NCBI GenBank assembly: GCA_016794365.1
Contig: JAEUKB010000064.1
Coordinates: 62,001-126,000, forward strand
Source of the DNA: Myxococcales bacterium
Lineage (GTDB): Bacteria; Myxococcota_A; Polyangia; Palsa-1104; JAEUJZ01
Direction of reading: 5' to 3'
DNA: 64,000 bases
Positions within the stretch are counted from its first letter, which is position 1. Every line of letters starts with the position of its first letter. The translations under genes and the position numbers were made by a program. The notes below the pieces were generated by a model. It saw nothing but the letters and a program-made list of their open reading frames with translations. It was not told the DNA's origin and ran no database searches. Shown one piece after another: positions 50,290 through 57,614 of the stretch.

Positions 50290-51834
50290 ATGGATCGACT
50301 GCTCGGCGGAAACCCACTTGCAGAGGGGCTGGTCGGAGACAGACAGCCCGAGCCGTGCGCGATGGTGATCTTCGGTGCGTCCGGGGATCTGACCCGTCGC
50401 AAGCTGGTGCCTGCGCTGTATTCCTTGGCGCGGGAGCGGCTGCTGCCGTCCGGCTTTGCGATTGTCGGCATGGCGCGGCGGGCGCTGCCGTTTGCGCAAG
50501 ACATGCGCGAAGCGGTGGGGCAGTTTGCGCGTCGTCGTCCCGTGGATGAAGCGCTGTGGGAGTCCTTCGGCGGCGCAATCAGCTACGTGAGCGGCGACTT
50601 CGATGATCCCGCCGCCTATGAGCGGCTGCGACTGCACCTACACGAGCTGGATCTTCAGCGCGGCACGCGTGGCAATCGGATCTTCTACATCTCGACGCCG
50701 CCAGAGTCGTTCGAGACGATCTTGCGTCACTTGGGACAGGCGCAGCTGATCTCAAAGAGCGAGCGGCCCTTTACGCGGGTGATCATCGAAAAGCCGTTCG
50801 GGCGCGACCTGGCGTCGGCAGAGCAGCTCAACCGCGTGTGCCTGGATGTGCTGCGCGAAGACCAGATCTACCGAATCGATCACTACCTGGGCAAAGAGAC
50901 GGTGCAGAACATCCTGATGTTCCGCTTTGCCAACAGCATCTTTGAGCCGCTGTGGAACGGGAAGTACGTCGATCACGTCCAGCTCACGGTCGCAGAGTCG
51001 ATTGGCATCGAGGGTCGCGGCAACTACTACGACCAAGCGGGCACGCTGCGCGACATGGTGCAAAACCACATCTTTCAGTTCATGACGCTGATGGCGATGG
51101 AGCCTCCGGTCGCGTTTGAAGCCTCGGCGGTCCATGACGAAAAGGTGAAGGTGCTGCGGGCGCTGCGCGAGCTGCCAATGTCGGAGATCGATCGCTACAC
51201 GGTGCGCGGTCAGTACGCAGCGGGCTTTCACCAGGGACAGCCGGTGCCTGGCTATCTGGAAGAGCACGGGGTCGCGCCGCAGTCGCAGACCGAGACGTAC
51301 GTTGCGCTCAAGCTGTTCATCGACAACTTTCGCTGGGGTGGGGTGCCGTTCTACGTGCGCGCGGGCAAGCGGATGGCGCGCCGGGTGAGCGAGATCGCGA
51401 TTACGTTCAAGCAGCTCCCGCATGCGCTGTTTTCGGGACCGATGGGCAAGCTGTCGCATGAGCCGAACGTGCTGACGCTGCGCATCCAGCCGGACGAAGG
51501 CATCACGCTCAAGTTTTTGTCGAAGGTGCCGGGACCAACGATTGAGCCGCGTCCCGTGACGATGGACTTCCGCTATGGCACAAGCTTTGGCATCGAGCCG
51601 CCCGAAGCGTATGAGCGGCTGCTGCTCGACTGCATGCTGGGGGATGGCACCTTGTTTGCGCGCGGTGACGAGGTGATGGCCTCGTGGAAGTACTGCGATC
51701 GGGTGCTGAGCGGCTGGGCCGAGCGGGATGCGCATCGCAAGGTGGCGCTGCCGTCGTATGAACCAGGCACCTGGGGCCCGGAAGCCTCGGCGAACATGCT
51801 GGCGCGCGATGGCCGGGTGTGGCGACGACCATGA
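50290..51834 (+). CDS. zwf: Glucose-6-phosphate dehydrogenase
   Basis: A 514-residue enzyme oxidising glucose 6-phosphate to 6-phosphogluconolactone with NADP+. The nucleotide fold is FGASGDLTRRKLVPAL, and the active site is RIDHYLGKETVQN with the catalytic His and Lys. VIIEKPFGRDL and FYVRAGKRMARR are further family features. The ATG at 50290 is chosen; the open frame extends to 50245. It heads the zwf-opcA-pgl operon, overlapping opcA by four bases. Confidence 0.96.
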   Translation: MDRLLGGNPLAEGLVGDRQPEPCAMVIFGASGDLTRRKLVPALYSLARERLLPSGFAIVGMARRALPFAQDMREAVGQFARRRPVDEALWESFGGAISYVSGDFDDPAAYERLRLHLHELDLQRGTRGNRIFYISTPPESFETILRHLGQAQLISKSERPFTRVIIEKPFGRDLASAEQLNRVCLDVLREDQIYRIDHYLGKETVQNILMFRFANSIFEPLWNGKYVDHVQLTVAESIGIEGRGNYYDQAGTLRDMVQNHIFQFMTLMAMEPPVAFEASAVHDEKVKVLRALRELPMSEIDRYTVRGQYAAGFHQGQPVPGYLEEHGVAPQSQTETYVALKLFIDNFRWGGVPFYVRAGKRMARRVSEIAITFKQLPHALFSGPMGKLSHEPNVLTLRIQPDEGITLKFLSKVPGPTIEPRPVTMDFRYGTSFGIEPPEAYERLLLDCMLGDGTLFARGDEVMASWKYCDRVLSGWAERDAHRKVALPSYEPGTWGPEASANMLARDGRVWRRP

Positions 51835-53075
51835 GCCAGGGTCAAGACTTCCGCCAAGGTGAGCGTCGCGAAGGCTGGGCGGTTCCGCTCGATGCGGTGG
51901 CGGCGTTTACGCAGGGTGCTTCGGTGAGCGTTGCGCCAGAGCGGATCGAGCAAGAGCTCTTGTCGCTGTGGCGTCGTGCCAGCGAGCGGGCCCAGGCGCA
52001 AGGTGCGGCGTTTGCGGTGACGCGCGCTTGTCAGTGGAACCTGATCGTCCACACGCACGGCGAGACAGAGCTTCTGTCGGCCAAGCAGATCATCGACATG
52101 GTGACCGAGAGCGTGCCGTGTCGCGTTCTGTTTCTGCATGAGACAGAAGACCTGGGCGATGGTGCCTTGATTGGCGATGATGGGGTGCCGCTGCATGCCT
52201 CGGTGGAAGCCAACTTTCGGGAAAGCCCGAGCGGTCGTCGCGAGATCGTCGCCGAAGAGATCACCATCGAGACACCGCAGCTTCACTCGCGGCGCTTGCC
52301 GGGGCTTTTGCGCTCTCTGCTCTTGCCGGATGTGCCGACGGCGCTGCTGGTGGCCAACCCGGCGCGTGATGCCGAGTGGCTGCGGCCCATCTGTGGCGAC
52401 GCCGATCGCTTCGTGTTCGATAGCGGCAAGCTGTCAGGCTTTGGCGAGCTGGGCAAAGTGGCCATCGTGCTCGAGGAGCTGTACGGAACGTCGCTGGGAT
52501 CGGTCGAGCGGATGGATCTGGGCTGGCTGCGGCTGTGGCCTTGGCGGCTGCTCTTATCGTCGCTCTACGATGCGCCGCAGTCGCGGGCCGGGCTGGGTCG
52601 CCTGCGCGAGATTGTGGTTCGTTACACCGAAGGGGGAGAAGTCTCGGCGCTGCTGCTGGCAGGCTGGCTGATGGGACGGCTGCACCTGGTCCAGACCGGG
52701 ACGCTGGCGAGCGATGGCACTGCGCAGCTTGTGCCGGGAGCGGGCAGCCCAGTAAAAGGGCCGGTGCAGCTTCGGCTGGGGCTGGACCCAGGTGGTCGTG
52801 GCCCGACGGGACTGCAAGAGGTGGCGCTCTTGCAAGGTGAATCGACCCTGAGCGCAGCGGTCTGTCCCGACGGTGGCGGCATCCTGCTGAGCAGTCCCTT
52901 TCAGCCGTCCCGTACCCAGCCGATGCGAGGCCGGCCCGATGCCGAGCTGTGGGTCGCTGCATTAGGGGTTGGCGGGCGCGATCCGTTGATGTATGAAGCG
53001 CTGCGGCTCGGCGCGGCTCTGCTTTTGGGCGACGAGATCTTCCGTGAGCAACAACAGCCTGAGGTGCGATGGTGA
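51831..53075 (+). CDS. opcA: OpcA-like glucose-6-phosphate dehydrogenase assembly protein
   Basis: A 414-residue protein of the OpcA family, which helps assemble or activate Zwf in actinobacteria and cyanobacteria. Recognisable features are VPLDAVAAFTQGAS, MVTESVPCRVLFLHE, LLLPDVPTALLVAN and WRLLLSSLYDAPQSRAGLG. The C-terminal half is variable. The ATG at 51831 overlaps the zwf stop (ATGA), and the end overlaps pgl by seven bases, so the three are one translational unit. I rely on position as well as sequence for this call. Confidence 0.87.
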   Translation: MSQGQDFRQGERREGWAVPLDAVAAFTQGASVSVAPERIEQELLSLWRRASERAQAQGAAFAVTRACQWNLIVHTHGETELLSAKQIIDMVTESVPCRVLFLHETEDLGDGALIGDDGVPLHASVEANFRESPSGRREIVAEEITIETPQLHSRRLPGLLRSLLLPDVPTALLVANPARDAEWLRPICGDADRFVFDSGKLSGFGELGKVAIVLEELYGTSLGSVERMDLGWLRLWPWRLLLSSLYDAPQSRAGLGRLREIVVRYTEGGEVSALLLAGWLMGRLHLVQTGTLASDGTAQLVPGAGSPVKGPVQLRLGLDPGGRGPTGLQEVALLQGESTLSAAVCPDGGGILLSSPFQPSRTQPMRGRPDAELWVAALGVGGRDPLMYEALRLGAALLLGDEIFREQQQPEVRW

Positions 53076-53899
53076 GTGGACGAGCGCCCGAGATTTGGAT
53101 CGGCGAAGACGGTGAGGCGCTGGCCCGGGAAGGTGTACGGCGAATTGTGGACGCAGCGCGACGGGCGATTTCCGCGCGCGGACGCTTCGTGATCGCACTG
53201 GCGGGTGGCAATACACCCAGGCGGCTGTATCAGCTTCTGGCCCAGATTGAGACGATCGACTGGACACGCGTCCACGTCTACTTTTCCGACGAGCGGATGG
53301 TGTCGCACGAGAGCCCCGACAGCAACTACCGCATGGCGAGTGAGACGCTGCTTCGGCTGGTGCGGGTGCCTCCGTCACAGATCCATCCGATTCCGACCGA
53401 CTTGCCACTGGAAGATGCAGCGCTGCGCTACGACCAGATCCTCAGGGAAGCGCTGCCTGCGGATGAGCCTCGGCTCGATCTGGCGCTGCTTGGGATGGGC
53501 TCAGACGGGCACACGGCATCGATTTTTCCGGGCTCGCGGCTGCTGGCTGGGGTAGATGATGACTTCCTGCTGGATGATCCCACGACGGGGCCGCTTAGCA
53601 GTGGGGTTCCGACGGCGTCGCTCGATTCCTTTGCGACAGAGCGACTGTGCGCAGCGGTACACGATGCGCCGAAGCCTCCGGCAGAGCGGGTGACGATGAC
53701 ACCGTATATGCTCAACCTGGCGCGTCAGGTGCTGGTGCTGGTGGCGGGTGACGACAAGGTTGCGGCGGTGTCAGCGGCGCTGGAAAGCGATGCCCGGGTG
53801 GCCGAGATCCCGATTCGCGCGATTGCACCAACAGGTGGTGAGCTGGTGTGGCTGCTCGATCGCAAAGCGGGACGTGCGCTGGGCAGTCCGTTGCGATAA
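53069..53899 (+). CDS. pgl: 6-Phosphogluconolactonase
   Basis: A 276-residue SOL/DevB-type lactonase hydrolysing 6-phosphogluconolactone, the step after Zwf. Family motifs: FVIALAGGNTPRRLYQLLA, VHVYFSDERMVSHESPDSNYRMA and LDLALLGMGSDGHTASIFPGS. The last 30 residues (TGGELVWLLDRKAGRAL) are the expected C-terminal helix. It is translated from the ATG at 53069, overlapping opcA. No gnd or edd follows, so the next step is encoded elsewhere. Confidence 0.94.
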   Translation: MVSGRAPEIWIGEDGEALAREGVRRIVDAARRAISARGRFVIALAGGNTPRRLYQLLAQIETIDWTRVHVYFSDERMVSHESPDSNYRMASETLLRLVRVPPSQIHPIPTDLPLEDAALRYDQILREALPADEPRLDLALLGMGSDGHTASIFPGSRLLAGVDDDFLLDDPTTGPLSSGVPTASLDSFATERLCAAVHDAPKPPAERVTMTPYMLNLARQVLVLVAGDDKVAAVSAALESDARVAEIPIRAIAPTGGELVWLLDRKAGRALGSPLR

Positions 53900-53932
53900 A
53901 GAACGGTCTGAACTTGGCTTGTGGAGCCCGTG

Positions 53933-54598
53933 ATGTCTGTACAGCCCGTGATGCGTTCTTCGTCCGCTGCGTTCGTTTTGCGCTGGTCCGCTCTGGGTCT
54001 GTGCGCGGTGCTGGGCTGTACGGACAAGCTGCCCGCGCTCAAGCCGCCGGTGTTTCAGGACTCGTTTGATCGAGCCGAGCTGGGACCAAGCTGGCGCTCG
54101 ACCGCACCCGCTGGGACGTACCGCATTGAGTCGGGCGAGCTGGTGGTGTCGGGCGCACGCAATCATCCACTGTGGCTTGTGGAGCGGCTGCCGCGCGATG
54201 CCGTGATCGAGCTGGATGCGTACAGCAAGAGCCCAGACGGTGACATCAAGGTCGAAGCGTTTGGGGATGGCCAGAGCTTTGCGAAGACGGTGTCGTATAC
54301 CTCGACGGCGTATGTGTTTATCCAAGGCGGCTGGCGCAATCGCCTGGGCGCGCTGTGCCGGATGGATGAGCACGCCGACGATCGCAAGACGAGCAGCGAG
54401 CTGAAGGTGGTGCCGGGAAAGCGCTACCACTGGCTGATTGCCCGCAAGGACAACCTGGTGCGCTGGTACGTCGATGGCAAGCTGGCGCTCGAGCTGGACG
54501 ATCTGGCACCGCTCGAAGGTCCGCAGCATGGCTTTTTTGCGCTGAACAACTGGGAAGCGGAAGTTCACTTCGACAACGTGGTGGTGCGTCCGTACTAA
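53933..54598 (+). CDS. Lipoprotein with LamG/concanavalin-like domain
   Basis: A 221-residue exported protein: signal peptide with lipobox (CAVLGC), then a single jelly-roll domain (FQDSFDRAELGPSWRST; RIESGELVVSG; FFALNNWEAEVHFDNVVVRPY) typical of LamG/concanavalin-like sugar-binding or DUF1080-type domains. The start is uncertain: GTG 53921, ATG 53933 and ATG 53951 lie within a duplicated CAGCCCGTGATG-like segment; 53951 gives the tightest signal peptide. The gene follows pgl on the same strand by 33 bases. It may bind glycans. No enzyme motif is seen. Confidence 0.78.
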   Translation: MSVQPVMRSSSAAFVLRWSALGLCAVLGCTDKLPALKPPVFQDSFDRAELGPSWRSTAPAGTYRIESGELVVSGARNHPLWLVERLPRDAVIELDAYSKSPDGDIKVEAFGDGQSFAKTVSYTSTAYVFIQGGWRNRLGALCRMDEHADDRKTSSELKVVPGKRYHWLIARKDNLVRWYVDGKLALELDDLAPLEGPQHGFFALNNWEAEVHFDNVVVRPY

Positions 54599-54616
54599 GG
54601 ACGCCACGCGGGGTTG

Positions 54617-55405
54617 TTACAGCGAAAGCAGCGTCGGACGGCTGGATCGAGAAGCAATCGCGAGCGCCTGGCCTTCGGGCACGACGGCAAGCTCACTGGG
54701 GAGCGCGTCGCCATCGGTTGCCCCAACGACCAAGGTCTGCTGCTGGCTGGGACCGGAGCTGCTCGGCTCAGTGACGCTGAGAAAGCGCAGGCTGCCGTGG
54801 CCGCGCCTGGCGATCACAACCTGCTCATCGTGGCTGAGCGCAAGCAGGACGCCGGGGGCAGACTCGCTGGGTACGATGCGGCGCAGGGCCTTGCCGAGGA
54901 CGGCGGCCAGCACTTCGGTGCGTAGCTCGCTGGCGGTCAGATACGCGGGGTCGGCATCGTGTAGATCGGTCAGGACTTGGTGAAACAGCAGCTCTGCTTC
55001 GCTGCGTCCGCGCAGGTTGTCGCGCAGCGGAAGCGGCAAATCGGCGGTGAGCTGAGAGCGCCCTGGTTGGCCTCCAAGCTGGCCAGCGACAGCGAGCATG
55101 AAGTGGTGATAACGAAAGACACCTTGGGGCGACGTTCCCACGGTGGCCATGAGCTGGTCGGTGCGCAGTCCGGCGAGGGCGCGGTAGGCCGCTGTCTCGT
55201 CCTGGCGACCGCGCTGAAGCAGCGGCTCGCCGCCGATGACAAAGCCAACGTCGAGCTGCACGGTCTTGTCGGGGGCTGCGGCTGGTTCCTCTTGGCCGAC
55301 CGCCACATCACTGAGCGCTGCGGCGTTGGCAAGGCCGGGGACTCGCGAAAGCACGCCGCGTAGGCGCACGGGCTCACTGCTACGGAGGAGTAGGAGTCGT
55401 GACAT
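54617..55405 (-). CDS. Class II glutamine amidotransferase-like protein lacking catalytic Cys
   Basis: A 262-residue protein with the order of a YafJ/DUF class II glutamine amidotransferase: N-terminal MSRLLLLRSSEPVRLR, a DVGFVIGGEPLLQRGR strand pair in place of the usual DGWG loop, a GVFRYHHFMLAVAGQLGG segment where active enzymes read a His-Pro-Phe and NGTI, and LRGRSEAELLFHQVL with the glutamine-binding Ser-Glu. In active enzymes residue 2 is the N-terminal nucleophile Cys; here it is Ser, and the Asn/Gly oxyanion residues are not seen. It is probably a non-catalytic homologue. The ATG at 55405 is chosen from homology; the frame is open to 55696. Confidence 0.72.
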   Translation of the reverse strand: MSRLLLLRSSEPVRLRGVLSRVPGLANAAALSDVAVGQEEPAAAPDKTVQLDVGFVIGGEPLLQRGRQDETAAYRALAGLRTDQLMATVGTSPQGVFRYHHFMLAVAGQLGGQPGRSQLTADLPLPLRDNLRGRSEAELLFHQVLTDLHDADPAYLTASELRTEVLAAVLGKALRRIVPSESAPGVLLALSHDEQVVIARRGHGSLRFLSVTEPSSSGPSQQQTLVVGATDGDALPSELAVVPEGQALAIASRSSRPTLLSL

Positions 55406-55568
55406 GTCTTTTGATCTTAGCCTTTCACGATACGGCGGAAGCGGCGGCACAGACAAGCACCGCGATCGCGGCAAGTGCGCTGGGTGGTGTGGAAGCGGCA
55501 TCTGTTTTACTGAGAGAGACCAGTCGCGGCTTGACAGCGCCAGGTCGCGAGGATGATGATTGAACTCA

Positions 55569-57572
55569 ATGTTGAAAACGATTTTCAATATTCGATTGTG
55601 GTTGCTGATCGCTTGGTTGCTTCCGGGGGCCGCGCTCGGGAGCGAAGAGGAAGCGATGCGCCAGACGCAGCAGGTGGCTTCGCTCGTGGAATACATCGCG
55701 GCGGACTATCCTGGGGCGGTCAAAGACGGCAAGGTTCTCGACGAGAGCGAGTATGCCGAGCAGCGCAACCTGATCGAAGAAGCGAGCAAGCTGCTGCCGA
55801 AGCTGGGCGGCGCGGAAAGCAGCCAGGCGCGGCTTGCAGCAGCCCTTCAAGCGGTGCGCGTCGCGGTGGAAGCCAAAGAGTCGGGCGCGCTGGTGAGTGA
55901 GCGCTGCCGAGCGGTGCGTCAGATCCTCAAAGAGGCGTATCAGCTTAAGATGGTGCCCGCGTCGAAGGTGTCAGCGGTCCAAGCGGCAGAGCAGTATCAG
56001 AAGCTGTGCGCGTCCTGTCACGGTGCGACGGGCCATGCGGAAGCGGCTGCGGCCAAGACGATGACGCCGCCGCCGGTGTCGTTCTTCGATGAAGAAAAGA
56101 TGCCGAGTGTGGCTCCGCAGCTTGCGTTTCACGCGCTGACGTTCGGGCTGTCGGGCACGGCGATGGCGAGCTTTGATCATCTGTCGGCGCAGCAGCGCTG
56201 GAACCTGGCGTTCTACGTGGTCGGTCTGCGTCACGGCACGCCGGGGCAGGGCAAGCCATCGGCGCTGTCGCAGCATCCGGCGGTGGCGGCTCTCCGCTTG
56301 GCGGATCTGGCGGAACAGTCCGATCACGAGCTGTGCCAAACGCTTCAGGCGGGCGGGCTGGATGCGTCGCGCTGTAAAGAGGCGCTGAAGGTGGTGCGTA
56401 CGCAGGCTCCGTTTGTGTCGAGTGTGGAAGGCAAGCTGAACTTCGATCGGGCGCGGGCACTGCTTGGCGAGCTACGTGGTGCGGTTGAGCGAGGCGAATC
56501 GGATGCAGCGCAGCGGCTGGCGATTGCGGCATATCTCGATGGCGTCGAGCCGAACGAGGTGTCTTTGCGGGTCGAGCAGCCGGAGCTTCTGCGCAAGATC
56601 GAGAGCACGTTTACCGGCCTGCGACAGGCGGTGGATCCACACAGCGGCGTCGCAAAGGCCGAGGTGCTGCGCAAGCTGACGGAAGCGACGGGCCTGCTGG
56701 CGGAAGCGGAACAGGGCGCAGGCGGACAGGTGGCAGCGTTTTTGGCGTCGCTGACGATTGCGCTGCGTGAAGGGCTGGAAGTGGCGCTGCTGATTGCGGC
56801 GCTGCTCGCGTTTTTGCGCAAGAGCGGCCAAGCACACCTGACGCGGCTGGTTCACTTGGGCTGGCTTTTGGCGATTCCGGCGGGCCTGCTGACGTTCGTG
56901 GCGGTGGGGGCGCTGGTGTCGGGGGCGCAGCGAGAACTGGCGGAAGGGATCATGACGCTTGTGGCGGCGGCGATCCTGATCACGATGACGCACTGGATCA
57001 TCGGGGCGAAAGAAGCGAAGCACTGGCTGGGCTTTCTGCGTCGGCGGGTCGAAGGCGCAGGCGAGCAAGCCGAGCTGGGTCAGAAGCTGGCGCTCATCGG
57101 GCTGTCCTTTTTTGCGGTCTATCGCGAAGCGGTCGAGGTCGTGCTGTTTTATCGAACGCTGCTGGTCAGCGCCGGGGACAAAGGCCGCAGCGACGTGATC
57201 TGGGGCGCGGTCCTGGGTGTGATTGTGATGGTTGCGGTGGTGCTCATCGTGGGACGGATTGGCCGCAAGCTCAACCCGCGTCCGGTGATGCTGGTGAGCA
57301 GTGCGCTGTTGTCGCTGCTGGCGATCATGATGACCGGCAACGGCCTGCACGCGCTGCAAGAGGGCGGCTACCTGGGCATGACGGCGATTCGCCTGTTTGG
57401 TCACGAGTGGTCGGGCGTGCCAATGCTGGGCCTGCATCCAACGTGGCAGGTGGTGCTGGGTCAGTGCGTGGTGGCGCTGCTGCTGATTGTTCCATCGCTG
57501 GTCGAGAGAGCACGACGGCGGCCCGGCAGCGATCCTGCGCTGCCCAGCTCTGGTCAAGTGACGGCGTCGTAG
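55569..57572 (+). CDS. Cytochrome c-FTR1 family high-affinity iron permease
   Basis: A 667-residue protein. After a signal peptide (IRLWLLIAWLLPGAALG) and a helical domain comes a class I cytochrome c (CASCH, 147-151), then a second helical domain and an FTR1 permease of seven helices with the two REXXE iron motifs (LREGLEVALLI, about 397-401; YREAVEVVL, about 519-523). Such fusions oxidise Fe2+ to Fe3+ at the haem domain and import it. The start is ATG at 55569; a TTG at 55560 has better Shine-Dalgarno spacing. A Fur-box-like palindrome overlaps codons 2-7, suggesting iron repression. Confidence 0.92.
   Translation: MLKTIFNIRLWLLIAWLLPGAALGSEEEAMRQTQQVASLVEYIAADYPGAVKDGKVLDESEYAEQRNLIEEASKLLPKLGGAESSQARLAAALQAVRVAVEAKESGALVSERCRAVRQILKEAYQLKMVPASKVSAVQAAEQYQKLCASCHGATGHAEAAAAKTMTPPPVSFFDEEKMPSVAPQLAFHALTFGLSGTAMASFDHLSAQQRWNLAFYVVGLRHGTPGQGKPSALSQHPAVAALRLADLAEQSDHELCQTLQAGGLDASRCKEALKVVRTQAPFVSSVEGKLNFDRARALLGELRGAVERGESDAAQRLAIAAYLDGVEPNEVSLRVEQPELLRKIESTFTGLRQAVDPHSGVAKAEVLRKLTEATGLLAEAEQGAGGQVAAFLASLTIALREGLEVALLIAALLAFLRKSGQAHLTRLVHLGWLLAIPAGLLTFVAVGALVSGAQRELAEGIMTLVAAAILITMTHWIIGAKEAKHWLGFLRRRVEGAGEQAELGQKLALIGLSFFAVYREAVEVVLFYRTLLVSAGDKGRSDVIWGAVLGVIVMVAVVLIVGRIGRKLNPRPVMLVSSALLSLLAIMMTGNGLHALQEGGYLGMTAIRLFGHEWSGVPMLGLHPTWQVVLGQCVVALLLIVPSLVERARRRPGSDPALPSSGQVTAS
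55572..55588. promoter_or_regulatory. Fur-box-like palindrome over start of iron permease gene
   Basis: TTGAAAACGATTTTCAA is a 7-3-7 inverted repeat (TTGAAAA and TTTTCAA around CGA), close to Fur-binding sequences of the form TGAAAATNATTTTCA. It begins 3 bases after the A of the ATG at 55569. Binding there would block the start of transcription or translation of the iron transporter under iron-replete conditions. Confidence 0.6.
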
Positions 57573-57614
57573 TCACAGCGAGGGGCGCAGCGGGTACGGG
57601 CTCGGGCTCGGGAC

